A model generated the notes under the pieces. The model saw only the letters and a program-made list of their open reading frames with translations. It made no database searches and was not told the DNA's origin. A stretch of 64,000 bases of DNA from NCBI GenBank assembly GCA_000961585.1, contig LADN01000049.1:1-64000 (forward strand), given 5' to 3'. Below, one piece after another: positions 53,518 through 62,390 of the stretch (position 1 is its first letter; each line of letters begins with the position of its first letter). Made by a program: the position numbers and the translations under genes. This DNA is from Peptococcaceae bacterium BRH_c4a. Its GTDB lineage: Bacteria; Bacillota; Desulfotomaculia; Desulfotomaculales; Desulfocucumaceae.

Positions 53518-55098
53518 TTAACAGATGATGTCTTCCAGTTGGGGCGGGAAGAAGTCGGTGGGGAAGGGGGTCATCACAGGGTTGAAAAATACCGCACAGA
53601 CATCCTTCTTGGCCTCGATGAAGTCCTCGCAGGGCGTCGGTTCCGGGCAGAAGCCGAAGGCAGGCACCAGGAGCTGGACCCGGCCGACCACCTTGATCAC
53701 CAGGAACACACCCACCTGGATCAAGAGGCACTGGTCCACCACGGTGGGGGTGCAGAGCAGCTCGGACCGGGTTTCCACCAGGATGGTCAGGTCCACTTCG
53801 TCCCTGGCCGGCGGAATGAACAGCACGATGTCTTTCAGTATCTCCGGCAGCGTTCCGGTGACGGTGACAGTGCCGCCGGTGCTGGTGTCCAGCAAGGTGG
53901 CGTTGAAAGTGATGGTCACGGTCAGGCGCACCCTGGAGAAGTTCGGCCTGCTGGGTATGGGAATAATCTGCAGCGATCCCGGGACTATGGTGCCGCCAAA
54001 GAACCTAATGTTCTGAACCACGAAGGGACCTCCGGCGGGGAGTTCAACCCCTATTTCCGGGAAGCATTCCCTCTGCTGGCAGCTGGTGTAGACCTTGTCA
54101 ACAATGATGCACACAGATTCCCTGATTTCTTCGAGCACGTAGGGGTCGGTCAGGTCGATGGGATCGCCGGGGCTTTCCGCCGCTCCCAGGGGACCGATGT
54201 CAATGACTCTGGGTCCTCCGGTCAGTGCGATGCCTACCAGGGTTGCGATCACGGTATTGGTGGTGGTGTCGATGATGGAAATGGTGTTGCTGCCGAAATT
54301 TGTCACAAAAGCCCTGACCACACCCACCTCGGGATTGGTGTCAAAGGCTATGCGGTCGGGAGTGACGCCCACCGGCACGGTGGCCACCACCACAAAGCTC
54401 AGCGTGCTGATTACCGACACGGTGTTTGAGATGCTGTTGGCCACGTAAGCGAAGGTTCCGGCGGGGTTGACCCGCACCGAAATGGGACCGGCGCCCACAG
54501 CCACCGAGGCGATCACCGAGTTGGTGCCGGGGTCGATGACGGATACGGTGTTGCTGCCGAAGTTAGCCACCCATACCCGGCCGTCCGGGGCCACACTGAT
54601 GAACCTAGGGTCGTCGCCTACCGGAATGGCCGGCCCCACCACGGTGTTGGTGATGGCGTTGATTACCGTTACATTGTCGCTGCCGCTGTTGGCCACGTAT
54701 ACCCTGGTATTGTCGGGCGAAATCCCCACTCCCACGGGAGTGGCGCCTACGTTGACGGTGGCAACTACCGTATTGGTGGCGGTATCGATAACAGATACGG
54801 TGTTGCTGCCGCTGTTTGTCACATAGGCCCTGGTGCAGATGGAGTTGACTACCACGTCTGCGGGGGCTATGCCGACGGTTACCGTGGCAACGGGGGCATT
54901 GGTAACGGTATCGATAACAGTTACGGTGTTGGCGCCGTTGTTGGTAACGTATGCGCTGGTGCCCGCCGGCGTCAGCCTTACGCTTAGAGGGCCCGGGCCA
55001 GTGGATATCCTGGTGAGAATGGTGCCGGATAGTGAGTTGAGTACAGCTACTGAGTTATCTAGTGGGTCGGCAACGTAGGCACGAAAACCTACTAACAT
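53518..55098 (-). CDS. YVTN beta-propeller protein with C-terminal SPOCS-like domain
   Basis: 526 residues. Residues 1-305 are seven YVTN-type repeats (AYVTNNGANTVTVIDTVTNAPVATVTVG and close relatives, each about 42 residues). The C-terminal 200 residues hold a SPOCS/DUF3794-like beta domain (CIIVDKVYTSCQQRECF, PARDEVDLTILVETRSELL) with several Cys. No signal peptide. Propellers joined to SPOCS occur in clostridial spore surfaces; this one is probably a coat or crust protein. Promoter region (55099-55245) is AT-rich with a polyA/T stretch. Confidence 0.75.
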   Translation of the reverse strand: MLVGFRAYVADPLDNSVAVLNSLSGTILTRISTGPGPLSVRLTPAGTSAYVTNNGANTVTVIDTVTNAPVATVTVGIAPADVVVNSICTRAYVTNSGSNTVSVIDTATNTVVATVNVGATPVGVGISPDNTRVYVANSGSDNVTVINAITNTVVGPAIPVGDDPRFISVAPDGRVWVANFGSNTVSVIDPGTNSVIASVAVGAGPISVRVNPAGTFAYVANSISNTVSVISTLSFVVVATVPVGVTPDRIAFDTNPEVGVVRAFVTNFGSNTISIIDTTTNTVIATLVGIALTGGPRVIDIGPLGAAESPGDPIDLTDPYVLEEIRESVCIIVDKVYTSCQQRECFPEIGVELPAGGPFVVQNIRFFGGTIVPGSLQIIPIPSRPNFSRVRLTVTITFNATLLDTSTGGTVTVTGTLPEILKDIVLFIPPARDEVDLTILVETRSELLCTPTVVDQCLLIQVGVFLVIKVVGRVQLLVPAFGFCPEPTPCEDFIEAKKDVCAVFFNPVMTPFPTDFFPPQLEDIIC

Positions 55099-55245
55099 TA
55101 ATTTTGCCTCCTTTGCTATAAGTTTTTTATGTTAATACCCGCTTTATCCGGGTAAAGACATCGGATTATAAATTTATCCACCTCCTATTAGAAAAATTTA
55201 CTTCTTCTGTTATGATATGAAACCAGAAAAAAAACGGTTACATAC

Positions 55246-56268
55246 TTAAACATTTTTTTCCGGTTTTGATAATATTTTTTTATAACCTATCAGTGTTTCT
55301 ACTGCCACATTATTCCAGGTATAATGCGATAGCATGCGATCCTTGAGTAGTCTTTGTTTTTCCAGATCAGTACTGGAAAATGCAGCCAGTACTGCATTTC
55401 TTATGGACTCTACGCTTTCCGGGTGGCAGTAGCAGGCAAGGTCGCCAAAATACTCCCGGGCCGATCCCCTTTCGGTGGTTACCACCCTGCATCCGGAGAG
55501 GGCGGCCTCCAGGCTGGCCAACCCCGGCGTTTCAAACCAGCTGGGCAGAGCGTGAACCCTGGCGGCTGCGTAGAGCGACGGGAGCCGCTGGTGATCCAGG
55601 CTGTTTATAAAGAACACGTTCTCCCCCGAAGAAATAACTTTCCGGAGGTATTCCCGGTCATTTACCGGACCGGCCAGGACCAGGGGCAGGCCGGTATTTC
55701 TCAGCGCCTCCGCCAGGGACAGCTGGTTTTTCCGCAGCGAAATCCTGCCCACACACAAAATGAAGTCCTTCATTCGGTGCAGCCGGTAAAATTCTTCGGG
55801 GTCGCCCCGGGCAAATACCGGATCCGCCCCGTTTGGAACCACGTGGCAGGGGGCAACTTGCCCGTACTGGAACCTGATCAGGTCTTCCTCCAGGCGGGAA
55901 TTGGGAAAGAGTATGCCCGCTTCCCGGAATATCTCCTTCCTGTGGCGGGCGGTGGAGCTCCAGGCATTCCTAAGTCTGCCGGGGGCGTCCGGAGAAGAGA
56001 GGAAGTCCCCGAAGTCCCAGTATATGGTGGAAACGGCCACAGGGGTGCCGTATTTTTTGGCGGCCCTGAAAAACCTATAAGTTTCCGCCACCCGGGTGGT
56101 ATTGAACAGGTGAACCAGATCGTATCCGGCGGTGGAGGAGACCGAGGTGGACACATCCACCTTGACCCCCAGCTTTTTCAGGTATTCTTTTGTCTTAAGC
56201 AGCTGGATGGAGTCTCCGGCCGGATTATCCAGGTAATCGGGCCTGATCTGAAACAAAACCTTGATCAT
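55246..56268 (-). CDS. Glycosyltransferase, family 4-like
   Basis: About 340 residues from the ATG at 56268 (IKVLFQIRPDYLDNPAGDSIQL). GT-B fold: KPL.V region FILCVGRISLRKNQLSLAEAL, then the nucleotide-sugar site PGLASLEAALSGCRVVTTERGSAREYFGD near 280-310. The acceptor is unknown. It starts the run of minus-strand glycan genes and lies just after the CgeB-like gene. Longer starts (56286 or 56313) are possible and would overlap that gene. Confidence 0.85.
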   Translation of the reverse strand: MIKVLFQIRPDYLDNPAGDSIQLLKTKEYLKKLGVKVDVSTSVSSTAGYDLVHLFNTTRVAETYRFFRAAKKYGTPVAVSTIYWDFGDFLSSPDAPGRLRNAWSSTARHRKEIFREAGILFPNSRLEEDLIRFQYGQVAPCHVVPNGADPVFARGDPEEFYRLHRMKDFILCVGRISLRKNQLSLAEALRNTGLPLVLAGPVNDREYLRKVISSGENVFFINSLDHQRLPSLYAAARVHALPSWFETPGLASLEAALSGCRVVTTERGSAREYFGDLACYCHPESVESIRNAVLAAFSSTDLEKQRLLKDRMLSHYTWNNVAVETLIGYKKILSKPEKNV

Positions 56269-56299
56269 AGTCGGGATTATCTCCATTGACACATTTATC

Positions 56300-57283
56300 T
56301 TACGAACCTCCAAACCGCCTAATGGCGGCCATCATCTCCGCGGCCCGGAGCCTGTAGGTGTGATTGCCGTAAACCTCGGCCTGACCGCTTGCGGCGATTT
56401 TTTTTCTCAAATCTTCCCTGCCGAGGTAAAATTTTACCACCTCAGGAGTTTCTTCGGGATCCTTGACCCAGACAAGGTGTTTGTGGTTTTCAAACATGTT
56501 TTCTATGGCCGGAGTCCACTGGGTCAGGTAGAAGGCCCCGCACCCGAGGGCCTCGAAGGTCCGCATGCTCATCATGGTGGACGAGGTGTCCGCCGAATGG
56601 ATGCCCAGCACTATCCCGGCCGAGGAGTACACGGCGGGCAGCTGGAGATAAGGCAGGTATCCCCCGTAAAACCGCCGATCCGCATGAAAGGGCCGGTCCG
56701 GGTCCGTCCACCATTCGTTGCCGTAAAGCTTTATATTGAAATTTCCTCCCAGCAGGGGCTTCAGCACCACTTCCAAGCCCTTGAGGCGGGGAGTGTATTT
56801 ATGGTAATTGTTCCCTACAAATACAAGGTCATGTGAGAATTGCTTCACCGGGGCCACTTTTCTGTGAAAAGAGGGAAGGCAGGCAAAATGCAGGTAACTG
56901 GCGCTTATCCCCCGGGATCTGTACATGGAAACGCATTCAGCGGCCGGGGTGAATACATGCCTGGCCCGGCGGGCCATGGGCAGTGAAAATGTCTTAAATT
57001 CGACGGGGTCGTCTATGGCCCAGAAAAGCATGGACAGCCCAAGCTCACTGAGTGCTGGAAAAAGAGCCCGGGCGGGTTTTAATATGGCAGCGCCCTCCAC
57101 AAAAATGAAATGGGGCCGGAAAGCCTCCAGTTGCTGCCGGAAATAGTCCGGCCGGCGGGCAAAATTTCCCGGCACATCGATTATTTTCACCTCTTCTCCG
57201 GCTTCGGCCAGACCCTGGGCCAGGCCGTGGCTGATAATCGGCGGCCCGTTGACAAAAAGGATTTTCAAGATCAAGCCCTCCAT
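56300..57283 (-). CDS. CgeB-like glycosyltransferase (spore maturation type)
   Basis: 327 residues from the ATG of EGLILKILFVNGPP. CgeB/DUF3880 domain: FVEGAAILKPAR, LFWAIDDPVEFK, FTPAAECVSMYRSRGI, LVFVGNNYHKYTPRLKGLE, then the C-terminal glycosyltransferase DTSSTMMSMRTFEALGCGAFYLT. B. subtilis CgeB acts on the spore surface late in sporulation. This links the cluster to spore glycans. Upstream are two short GGGGACATTCC repeats. Confidence 0.88.
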   Translation of the reverse strand: MEGLILKILFVNGPPIISHGLAQGLAEAGEEVKIIDVPGNFARRPDYFRQQLEAFRPHFIFVEGAAILKPARALFPALSELGLSMLFWAIDDPVEFKTFSLPMARRARHVFTPAAECVSMYRSRGISASYLHFACLPSFHRKVAPVKQFSHDLVFVGNNYHKYTPRLKGLEVVLKPLLGGNFNIKLYGNEWWTDPDRPFHADRRFYGGYLPYLQLPAVYSSAGIVLGIHSADTSSTMMSMRTFEALGCGAFYLTQWTPAIENMFENHKHLVWVKDPEETPEVVKFYLGREDLRKKIAASGQAEVYGNHTYRLRAAEMMAAIRRFGGS

Positions 57284-57288
57284 TAACC

Positions 57289-57317
57289 GGGGACATTCCT
57301 TTTGCCGGTGTGTCCCC
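57289..57317. repeat. REP-like GGGGACATTCC palindrome, copy 1
   Basis: GGGGACATTCC...GGTGTGTCCCC, a short inverted repeat just upstream of the CgeB gene. Related to the copies at 57361 and 60319. Confidence 0.7.
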
Positions 57318-57360
57318 ATTCCTCTATACTATGTGGGTTATTGAGCAAATGCCATTGTAT

Positions 57361-57416
57361 GGGGACATTCCTCCGACTACCCCAGATTTGTGCTCAAAAA
57401 GAGGAGGTGTGTCCCC
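57361..57416. repeat. REP-like GGGGACATTCC palindrome, copy 2
   Basis: GGGGACATTCCTCC...GGAGGTGTGTCCCC with a longer interior, between CgeB and the CAP gene. The 57417-57537 remainder holds no gene. Confidence 0.7.
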
Positions 57417-57537
57417 TTTCATTATTAAACCCTGCAACAGCTGGTTAATATTACCTCTGCGAATTAAAAGGACTTCTGCCTATTTATGCAGAAATTGTAT
57501 TTCGACTCCAAAATAATTAAACAAGGAGGCATTAACC

Positions 57538-58233
57538 ATGATTTTGACAACGGGCAGAATCAAGATCGCCCTCGCCTTTATTCTGTCACTGGCGATGGCA
57601 ACAGTTCTCTTTCTCTCTCCGGCGGCGGCGGCCAGCTACGTAAAGATTACATCCAACGGCAGCGGCGGCTACAACTACCAGTACGGCGCCGGATATCCTA
57701 CCGGCGGGGTCACAGGCGGAAGCAATTCCGTTACGTTTAAATCTCCATACCAGTATGCGCCCAAGACACCTGCTCCGGCTCCGGCTCCCTCTCCGGCTCC
57801 CACCCCCCCCTCCGGCGGCGGAACCGTTAATCCGGCCCCGGCAACCGGGCTTTCCGCAGGGGAGCAGTACCTGGTGGCCGCCATAAACAGGGAAAGGGCC
57901 GCTGTGGGTGCGCCCCCCCTGCAGGCGGACATGCAGCTGGTGGGCCTGGCCCGGGCGAAGTCCTCGGACATGATCGCCAACAACTATTTCAGCCACACTT
58001 CGCCCACCTACGGTGGTCCGGGCCAGATGCTGACAGCCGCCGGGGTTAAATTCCGGGCCATGGGTGAAAACATCGCCGGCAACAGGACCGTGGAAGGCGC
58101 ACATACCCGCCTGATGAACAGCTCCGGGCACCGCCAGAATATACTGAACCCATCCTTTACCCACGTCGGGATCGGTGTGGTGGCGGGCGGACCCTACGGG
58201 CTGATGATTACGCAAATATTTATCGGCAGATAG
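57538..58233 (+). CDS. Secreted single CAP-domain protein
   Basis: 231 residues, ATG after AAGGAGG. Signal peptide at 1-32 (FILSLAMATVLFLSPAAAA). Short Gly/Tyr region, Pro/Ala/Ser linker (PAPAPAPSPAPTPP), then one CAP domain at 105-231 with INRERAAVGAPPLQAD, NNYFSHTSPTYGGPGQML, GENIAGN, GHRQNILNPSFTHVGIGV. It is closely related to the repeats of the triple CAP protein at 16074. It is on the opposite strand to the glycan genes around it. Confidence 0.9.
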   Translation: MILTTGRIKIALAFILSLAMATVLFLSPAAAASYVKITSNGSGGYNYQYGAGYPTGGVTGGSNSVTFKSPYQYAPKTPAPAPAPSPAPTPPSGGGTVNPAPATGLSAGEQYLVAAINRERAAVGAPPLQADMQLVGLARAKSSDMIANNYFSHTSPTYGGPGQMLTAAGVKFRAMGENIAGNRTVEGAHTRLMNSSGHRQNILNPSFTHVGIGVVAGGPYGLMITQIFIGR

Positions 58234-58236
58234 AAG

Positions 58237-58794
58237 CTAGGTTCTGAACCTGTACGTCTTTCCCCCGTACCTCAAGGTCTTTGTATTTGCCGGGCCGTGC
58301 CCGGGGACGGACATTTTGACGCCCGAGGCCCAGATGCTTTCCTGAAGGTGTTCGGGATCCGGCCTTGACTCCGCCGTGATCCCGGCAAAGCCGGCATTTG
58401 TCAGCAATTGTCGCACTCTGGCAGGTGTGAAACCGGTAAAGTGATACTCTCCGGGGTGAATCTGCAGGCCGAAAATGGTATGCAGGGGGAACCCCCATCT
58501 TTCACTCTCGGTCTTGTTCAGCCAATTACGCATGCACCATTCCAGGTTCGGCACAACCAGATTGAACACCCCGCCGGGCTTAAGCACCCGGCGCCATTCG
58601 GAGAGCACACTTGCCGTCTGCAGATGTGATATGTGTTCCAGCAGGTGAGATGAAAAAACTTCATCCACGCTGTTATCTGGATAGGGCAGGTTGTCTGCGG
58701 GAGCCAGCACCACGTTGGGGTGCTGGACAAACAGGTCCACGTTGATGTAGCCCTCTTTCAGTACGGCGCCGCATCCGATATTCAGTCTGACCAT
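58237..58794 (-). CDS. Class I SAM-dependent methyltransferase
   Basis: 185 residues from the ATG 58794, after GGAGGT. Rossmann fold: RLNIGCGAVLKEGYINVDLF (SAM loop GCG), ADNLPYPDNSVDEVFSSHLLEHI and EWRRVLKPGGVFNLVVPN. It probably methylates a sugar or a polyisoprenoid-linked glycan in this cluster. It is adjacent, with a 3-bp gap, to the CAP gene stop. Confidence 0.88.
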   Translation of the reverse strand: MVRLNIGCGAVLKEGYINVDLFVQHPNVVLAPADNLPYPDNSVDEVFSSHLLEHISHLQTASVLSEWRRVLKPGGVFNLVVPNLEWCMRNWLNKTESERWGFPLHTIFGLQIHPGEYHFTGFTPARVRQLLTNAGFAGITAESRPDPEHLQESIWASGVKMSVPGHGPANTKTLRYGGKTYRFRT

Positions 58795-58812
58795 TGCTTT
58801 TGCAACCTCCAA

Positions 58813-59541
58813 CTATTTTTTAAAACGGTATCTTTTGCCTTTATGCACGATGGTGCTGGTGGGGCTGGTTTTCTTTGAGTTTGCCAAGTGCTGCCTGTAT
58901 TCATTGATGAATTTTTCCCGCAGCCGGAAAAACTCTGCGTCAAACTGCTGGTTGCAAATATGCGACACCCAGGGGCTCAGTTGCGTGGGCACCACCACCT
59001 TTAAATTCCTTTTCCAATACTCCAGGCTCTGGGACAGGTCGTAAAAATGAAATCCGTCGATCAGGTCCTGCCGCCAGGGAATGTCGCGCTGGGTGGCCAG
59101 CAGGCACCCGTCGGCCACGGTGACCCATTCGTACGGTCGGGCTGTGGGTGGACCGCCCATTGAACCATTGACCCTGGGCACAAAAATGTTCCCGAATATC
59201 TCGTGGCAGTCCCACAGCCAGGTAAACAGGTGCGGGTCCAGGGGCAGCCTGCGGCCCCCCAGCACACCGATCATGCCGATGTCCGGGTCGGACAGGAAAA
59301 TATTGTTTATGTGGTGCAGGAAAAAGGGCTCCAGGATATGTACGTCCTGGTGGATATAAATTTTGTACCTGGCCTGGGTCCTGACCATGGCCAGGTTATA
59401 GGCGCTGGTCATGCTGACGCAGTTATGCATGGGGATGTACTCCACGCTGAACCCCTGTTTATCCAGCCGGGCCAGGTGGGCCAAGCACTGTTCGTACTGC
59501 GCATGGTTGTTGACACAGGTTATAAAAGCCACTGTAATCAT
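58813..59541 (-). CDS. Glycosyltransferase family 2-like (StrF/Glyco_tranf_2_5 type)
   Basis: 242 residues. GT-A fold: AFITCVNNHAQYEQCLAHLA, SMTSAYNLAMVRTQARYKIYIHQDV (a DxD-like HQDV), GMIGVLGGRRLP, then WVTVADGCLLATQRDIPWRQ. The last 25 residues are polar with a basic end (TSTIVHKGKRYRFKK). It has an adjacent paralogue (59562-60287), about half identical. It adds sugars to the spore or cell-surface glycan; donor unknown. Confidence 0.85.
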   Translation of the reverse strand: MITVAFITCVNNHAQYEQCLAHLARLDKQGFSVEYIPMHNCVSMTSAYNLAMVRTQARYKIYIHQDVHILEPFFLHHINNIFLSDPDIGMIGVLGGRRLPLDPHLFTWLWDCHEIFGNIFVPRVNGSMGGPPTARPYEWVTVADGCLLATQRDIPWRQDLIDGFHFYDLSQSLEYWKRNLKVVVPTQLSPWVSHICNQQFDAEFFRLREKFINEYRQHLANSKKTSPTSTIVHKGKRYRFKK

Positions 59542-59561
59542 TGTTTCAGTCCTCTCGTCAG

Positions 59562-60287
59562 TCAGGTGACTCTATATTTTTTCCCCTGATATTTGACGAT
59601 GCCTTTTCTCTGATGAGACCCTGGCGGGACAAGAAACTGATGGTATTCCCTGACGAAAGTGCGGCGCATTCTCTGGTAGCCCGGGGAGATTGCCCCGCTG
59701 GTGGAGATGTGTGCGCACCAGGGTGTTTCCTGCCGGGGAACCACCACCAGGTAACCCCTTTTCCGGAATTCGATGCTCTGGGAGAGGTCGTAGAAATGAA
59801 ACCCGGTAAAAAGGTCTTCCCGCCACGGGATATCGTACTGAGTAACCATGATGCAGCCGTCTATGAAATCAACCGGCTCGAATATACCCGCCGGATTATA
59901 TCGCTGCTCAATCCGGTTATTGCCGAGGTTGAAAATAGACCCCCATTTCTCCGGGCAGTTCCACACCAAAAGCGGGTTGCTGTTCATGTTCAGGTGCTTT
60001 CCACCCATCATGCCGATCATGCCCACCAGAGGGTTGGACTTGAAAATATTGTTGATCTGGCGGAGAAAATGGACGTTCCGGATAAAGGTGTCCTGGTGCA
60101 GGTAAACCTTGTATTTCGATGCCGACTTCCGCATGCCGGCGTTGTAAGCGGCAGTCATACTGTGCTGGTTTCGCACGGGACACATCTCGAAGTGAAACCC
60201 TGTTTTATCCAGCACATGGATGTGACCGCAACATTGATCATAAAGCGCCTGATCATTAACACAGGAAATAAATGCTACCGTTTCCAT
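59562..60287 (-). CDS. Glycosyltransferase family 2-like, paralogue
   Basis: 241 residues from METVAFISCVND, the same start as the neighbour. Same fold: SMTAAYNAGMRKSASKYKVYLHQDTFI, GMIGMMGGKHLNMN, FIDGCIMVTQYDIPWR. It ends with the same basic KGIVKYQGKKYRVT. The two genes are a tandem duplication with diverged donor sites. A REP-like repeat lies at 60319-60349, directly upstream. Confidence 0.85.
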   Translation of the reverse strand: METVAFISCVNDQALYDQCCGHIHVLDKTGFHFEMCPVRNQHSMTAAYNAGMRKSASKYKVYLHQDTFIRNVHFLRQINNIFKSNPLVGMIGMMGGKHLNMNSNPLLVWNCPEKWGSIFNLGNNRIEQRYNPAGIFEPVDFIDGCIMVTQYDIPWREDLFTGFHFYDLSQSIEFRKRGYLVVVPRQETPWCAHISTSGAISPGYQRMRRTFVREYHQFLVPPGSHQRKGIVKYQGKKYRVT

Positions 60288-60318
60288 CTTTATGTCCCTT
60301 CCCGAAGATATAAGGCAT

Positions 60319-60349
60319 GGGGACACACCTCCTTCTGAGGAATGTCCCC
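60319..60349. repeat. REP-like GGGGACACACC palindrome, copy 3
   Basis: GGGGACACACCTCCTTCTGAGG then AATGTCCCC, the inverse of the other two copies, between the GT2 paralogue and rmlB. Confidence 0.7.
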
Positions 60350-60361
60350 GATGGAATGTCC

Positions 60362-61378
60362 TTAATTTAAGGCTTGGTATTGCCGCTCCCTGTTTTTCAG
60401 CCCCTCCCACCAGCGGGCGTTCTTTACGTACCAGCCCACTGTCTCCTCCAGACCGGCGGAAAAGGGCATTTCAGGCCTCCAGCCCAGGCGGTCGAGAATT
60501 TTGCCGTAATTGACGGCATACCTTCTGTCGTGTCCGGAACGGTCCTCCACAAAGCGCAGCAGCGTGAGCGGCTTGTTTAGGATCCTTAAAATTCCGGTTG
60601 CTATTTCAATGTTTGTTCTCTCGTTGCCGCCGCCAATGTTAAATACCTCCCCGTCCCCAGCTCCGCTTGCCGCCACCATTTCAATGGCCCGGCAGTGATC
60701 CTGGACGTGCACCCAATCCCTGGTGTACAGTCCATCCCCGTATATGGGAATGGGAATGTCCCGCAGGGCGTTGGTAATGGCCAGAGGGATCAGCTTTTCC
60801 GGGTATTGATAGGGACCGTAATTATTGGAACAGCGGGTTATGATCACCGGCAGTCCGTAAGTCCTGTGATAGGACAGGGCCAGCAGATCGGCCGCCGCCT
60901 TGCTGGCGGAATAAGGGTTATTGGGGGACAAGGGGGATTCCTCGGTGAAGCATCCTTCGGTGCCCAGGGATCCATATACCTCGTCGGTGGAAACCTGAAT
61001 AAACCTGATCGGGGAACCCTGGCGGCTTTTGTTCAACAAGTTGGCTTTCAACACTGCCTTCAAGAGTGTCTGGGTACCCAGCACATTGGTTTTTATAAAC
61101 GGCGCAGGGTCGGAAATGCTCCTATCCACATGGGATTCAGCGGCGAAATTTACCACTGCGTCGATGTCCGGGCCGATTGTTTTTTCAATCAGCCGGGTGT
61201 CGGCAATGTCTCCCCTGATCAGACGGTAGGCCGGACTGCATTCAATATCTCCAAGGTTTTCGGGATTTCCGGCATAGGTTAACATGTCAAGGTTAACAAC
61301 CCTGTGATTTTTTTTAATGGAGTATCTTACGAAGTTGCTTCCGATAAAACCTAATCCTCCGGTAACCAACAACCTCAC
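60362..61378 (-). CDS. rmlB: dTDP-glucose 4,6-dehydratase
   Basis: 338 residues from GTG 61378, preceded by AAAGGAG at normal distance. SDR fold: RLLVTGGLGFIGSNFVRY (GxxGxxG), VNFAAESHVDRSI, STDEVYGSLG, YSASKAAADLLALSYHRTY (YxxxK), NYGPYQYPEKLIPL. It makes dTDP-4-keto-6-deoxyglucose for rhamnose or amino-sugar synthesis. rmlA is divergently placed at the window end; rmlC/rmlD are not visible here. Confidence 0.95.
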   Translation of the reverse strand: MRLLVTGGLGFIGSNFVRYSIKKNHRVVNLDMLTYAGNPENLGDIECSPAYRLIRGDIADTRLIEKTIGPDIDAVVNFAAESHVDRSISDPAPFIKTNVLGTQTLLKAVLKANLLNKSRQGSPIRFIQVSTDEVYGSLGTEGCFTEESPLSPNNPYSASKAAADLLALSYHRTYGLPVIITRCSNNYGPYQYPEKLIPLAITNALRDIPIPIYGDGLYTRDWVHVQDHCRAIEMVAASGAGDGEVFNIGGGNERTNIEIATGILRILNKPLTLLRFVEDRSGHDRRYAVNYGKILDRLGWRPEMPFSAGLEETVGWYVKNARWWEGLKNRERQYQALN

Positions 61379-61437
61379 ACCTATGTCTCCTTTCATTCCG
61401 CCGGATAACTGCCCTGGCGATCGGCAGAATGTTAAAA

Positions 61438-61470
61438 TGCCATATATCCCATTCTATGGGATATATGGCA
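61438..61470. promoter_or_regulatory. Perfect 15-bp inverted repeat before rmlB
   Basis: TGCCATATATCCCAT-TCT-ATGGGATATATGGCA. It lies 60 bases upstream of rmlB and after the terminator of the GT-D gene. It could be an operator, or a terminator with a weak T run; no T run of more than four is present on either side. Confidence 0.6.
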
Positions 61471-61534
61471 AAAAGGTTACACCTGCGGCATTCCCGTTCC
61501 CGCTTAAAAAAGCATCCTATTCTTTTCTTAGCGG

Positions 61535-61561
61535 CAAAAAAATGCCGCCCTCCAGACGGCA
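61535..61561 (-). terminator. Terminator after the GT-D gene
   Basis: GCCGTC-tggag-GGCGGC followed by ATTTTTTT on the minus strand, 15 bases after the GT-D stop. Confidence 0.7.
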
Positions 61562-61574
61562 GAATTTAAGGATT

Positions 61575-62390
61575 TCAAATCCTTATTCTCTTTTGCGGAT
61601 TTATTTTAACACATGGGAGGGAGGCAGGTTTTTTCACACCAATGCCCGCCTGCCGGGCAGTCCTCTGGGAAGCGTAACGGGGTCCCCAGGTATACATTCC
61701 CTGTTCGTCACAGGAAATAATTCCGTCAGCGGCGTGTCCCAGGTCGAAGGCCACCCGCCCGCAGTCCTTCACCGCCGCCGCCACTATCTTGGCATTGGCC
61801 CCGGCGGAGATGAAGGCCAAGTCAAAATTTAAAAGGGGCAGGCTGTTGATCACTCGGTCCAGATCCCGGTAGTTCCTTAAATTAAGCACCCCTCTTATAT
61901 TGGTGAATTTATAACGGTCCTCCAGAATTCCCCTGAGCCGGGCCATGGGCTTGCCTATCAGCAGTATGGCGGTGTGCCTAAACAGTTCATAGAACACCGG
62001 CATGGACACGCACTGTCTGTTTATGAAAGCATAGCAGGTGTCCGGAGGGCAGAAGCTGTAATACCTGAAAATTTTTACAGTCAGGGGGTACCAGCAATAG
62101 CAGTCCGTCTGGCTCAGCACACCCACCACGTCGGCCTTTCGGACGGCGTCCACCAGCCGATCCCTGGCCGGCAGATTTGGTATGGCTATGCCCGAGTATC
62201 CTTCTCCGGCCACAATGCTGTACATCCGGATCAGTTCTTCCGCCGTGTGTATGCTGTTTTGGGCCAGGAGGAAGTTCTCCCCGTCACCGATTCTTACCAG
62301 GGCAAAGGGTTTTTTCTTTGTCACGCATTCGTATACCCGGTCGATCAAATCTCCGGGACTGTTAATGCTGAAAGGAAGCAGGTCAGACAT
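61575..62390 (-). CDS. GT-D fold glycosyltransferase-like protein
   Basis: 271 residues. GT-D/DUF1792-like start PFALVRIGDGENFLLAQ, then GIAIPNLPARDRLVDAVRKADVVGVLSQTDCYCWY, and VAFDLGHAADGII. These proteins transfer glucose to protein-linked glycans in Gram-positives. Its ATG overlaps the stop of the small DUF1858-like gene by 8 bases, so the two are translationally coupled. Confidence 0.8.
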   Translation of the reverse strand: MSDLLPFSINSPGDLIDRVYECVTKKKPFALVRIGDGENFLLAQNSIHTAEELIRMYSIVAGEGYSGIAIPNLPARDRLVDAVRKADVVGVLSQTDCYCWYPLTVKIFRYYSFCPPDTCYAFINRQCVSMPVFYELFRHTAILLIGKPMARLRGILEDRYKFTNIRGVLNLRNYRDLDRVINSLPLLNFDLAFISAGANAKIVAAAVKDCGRVAFDLGHAADGIISCDEQGMYTWGPRYASQRTARQAGIGVKKPASLPCVKINPQKRIRI

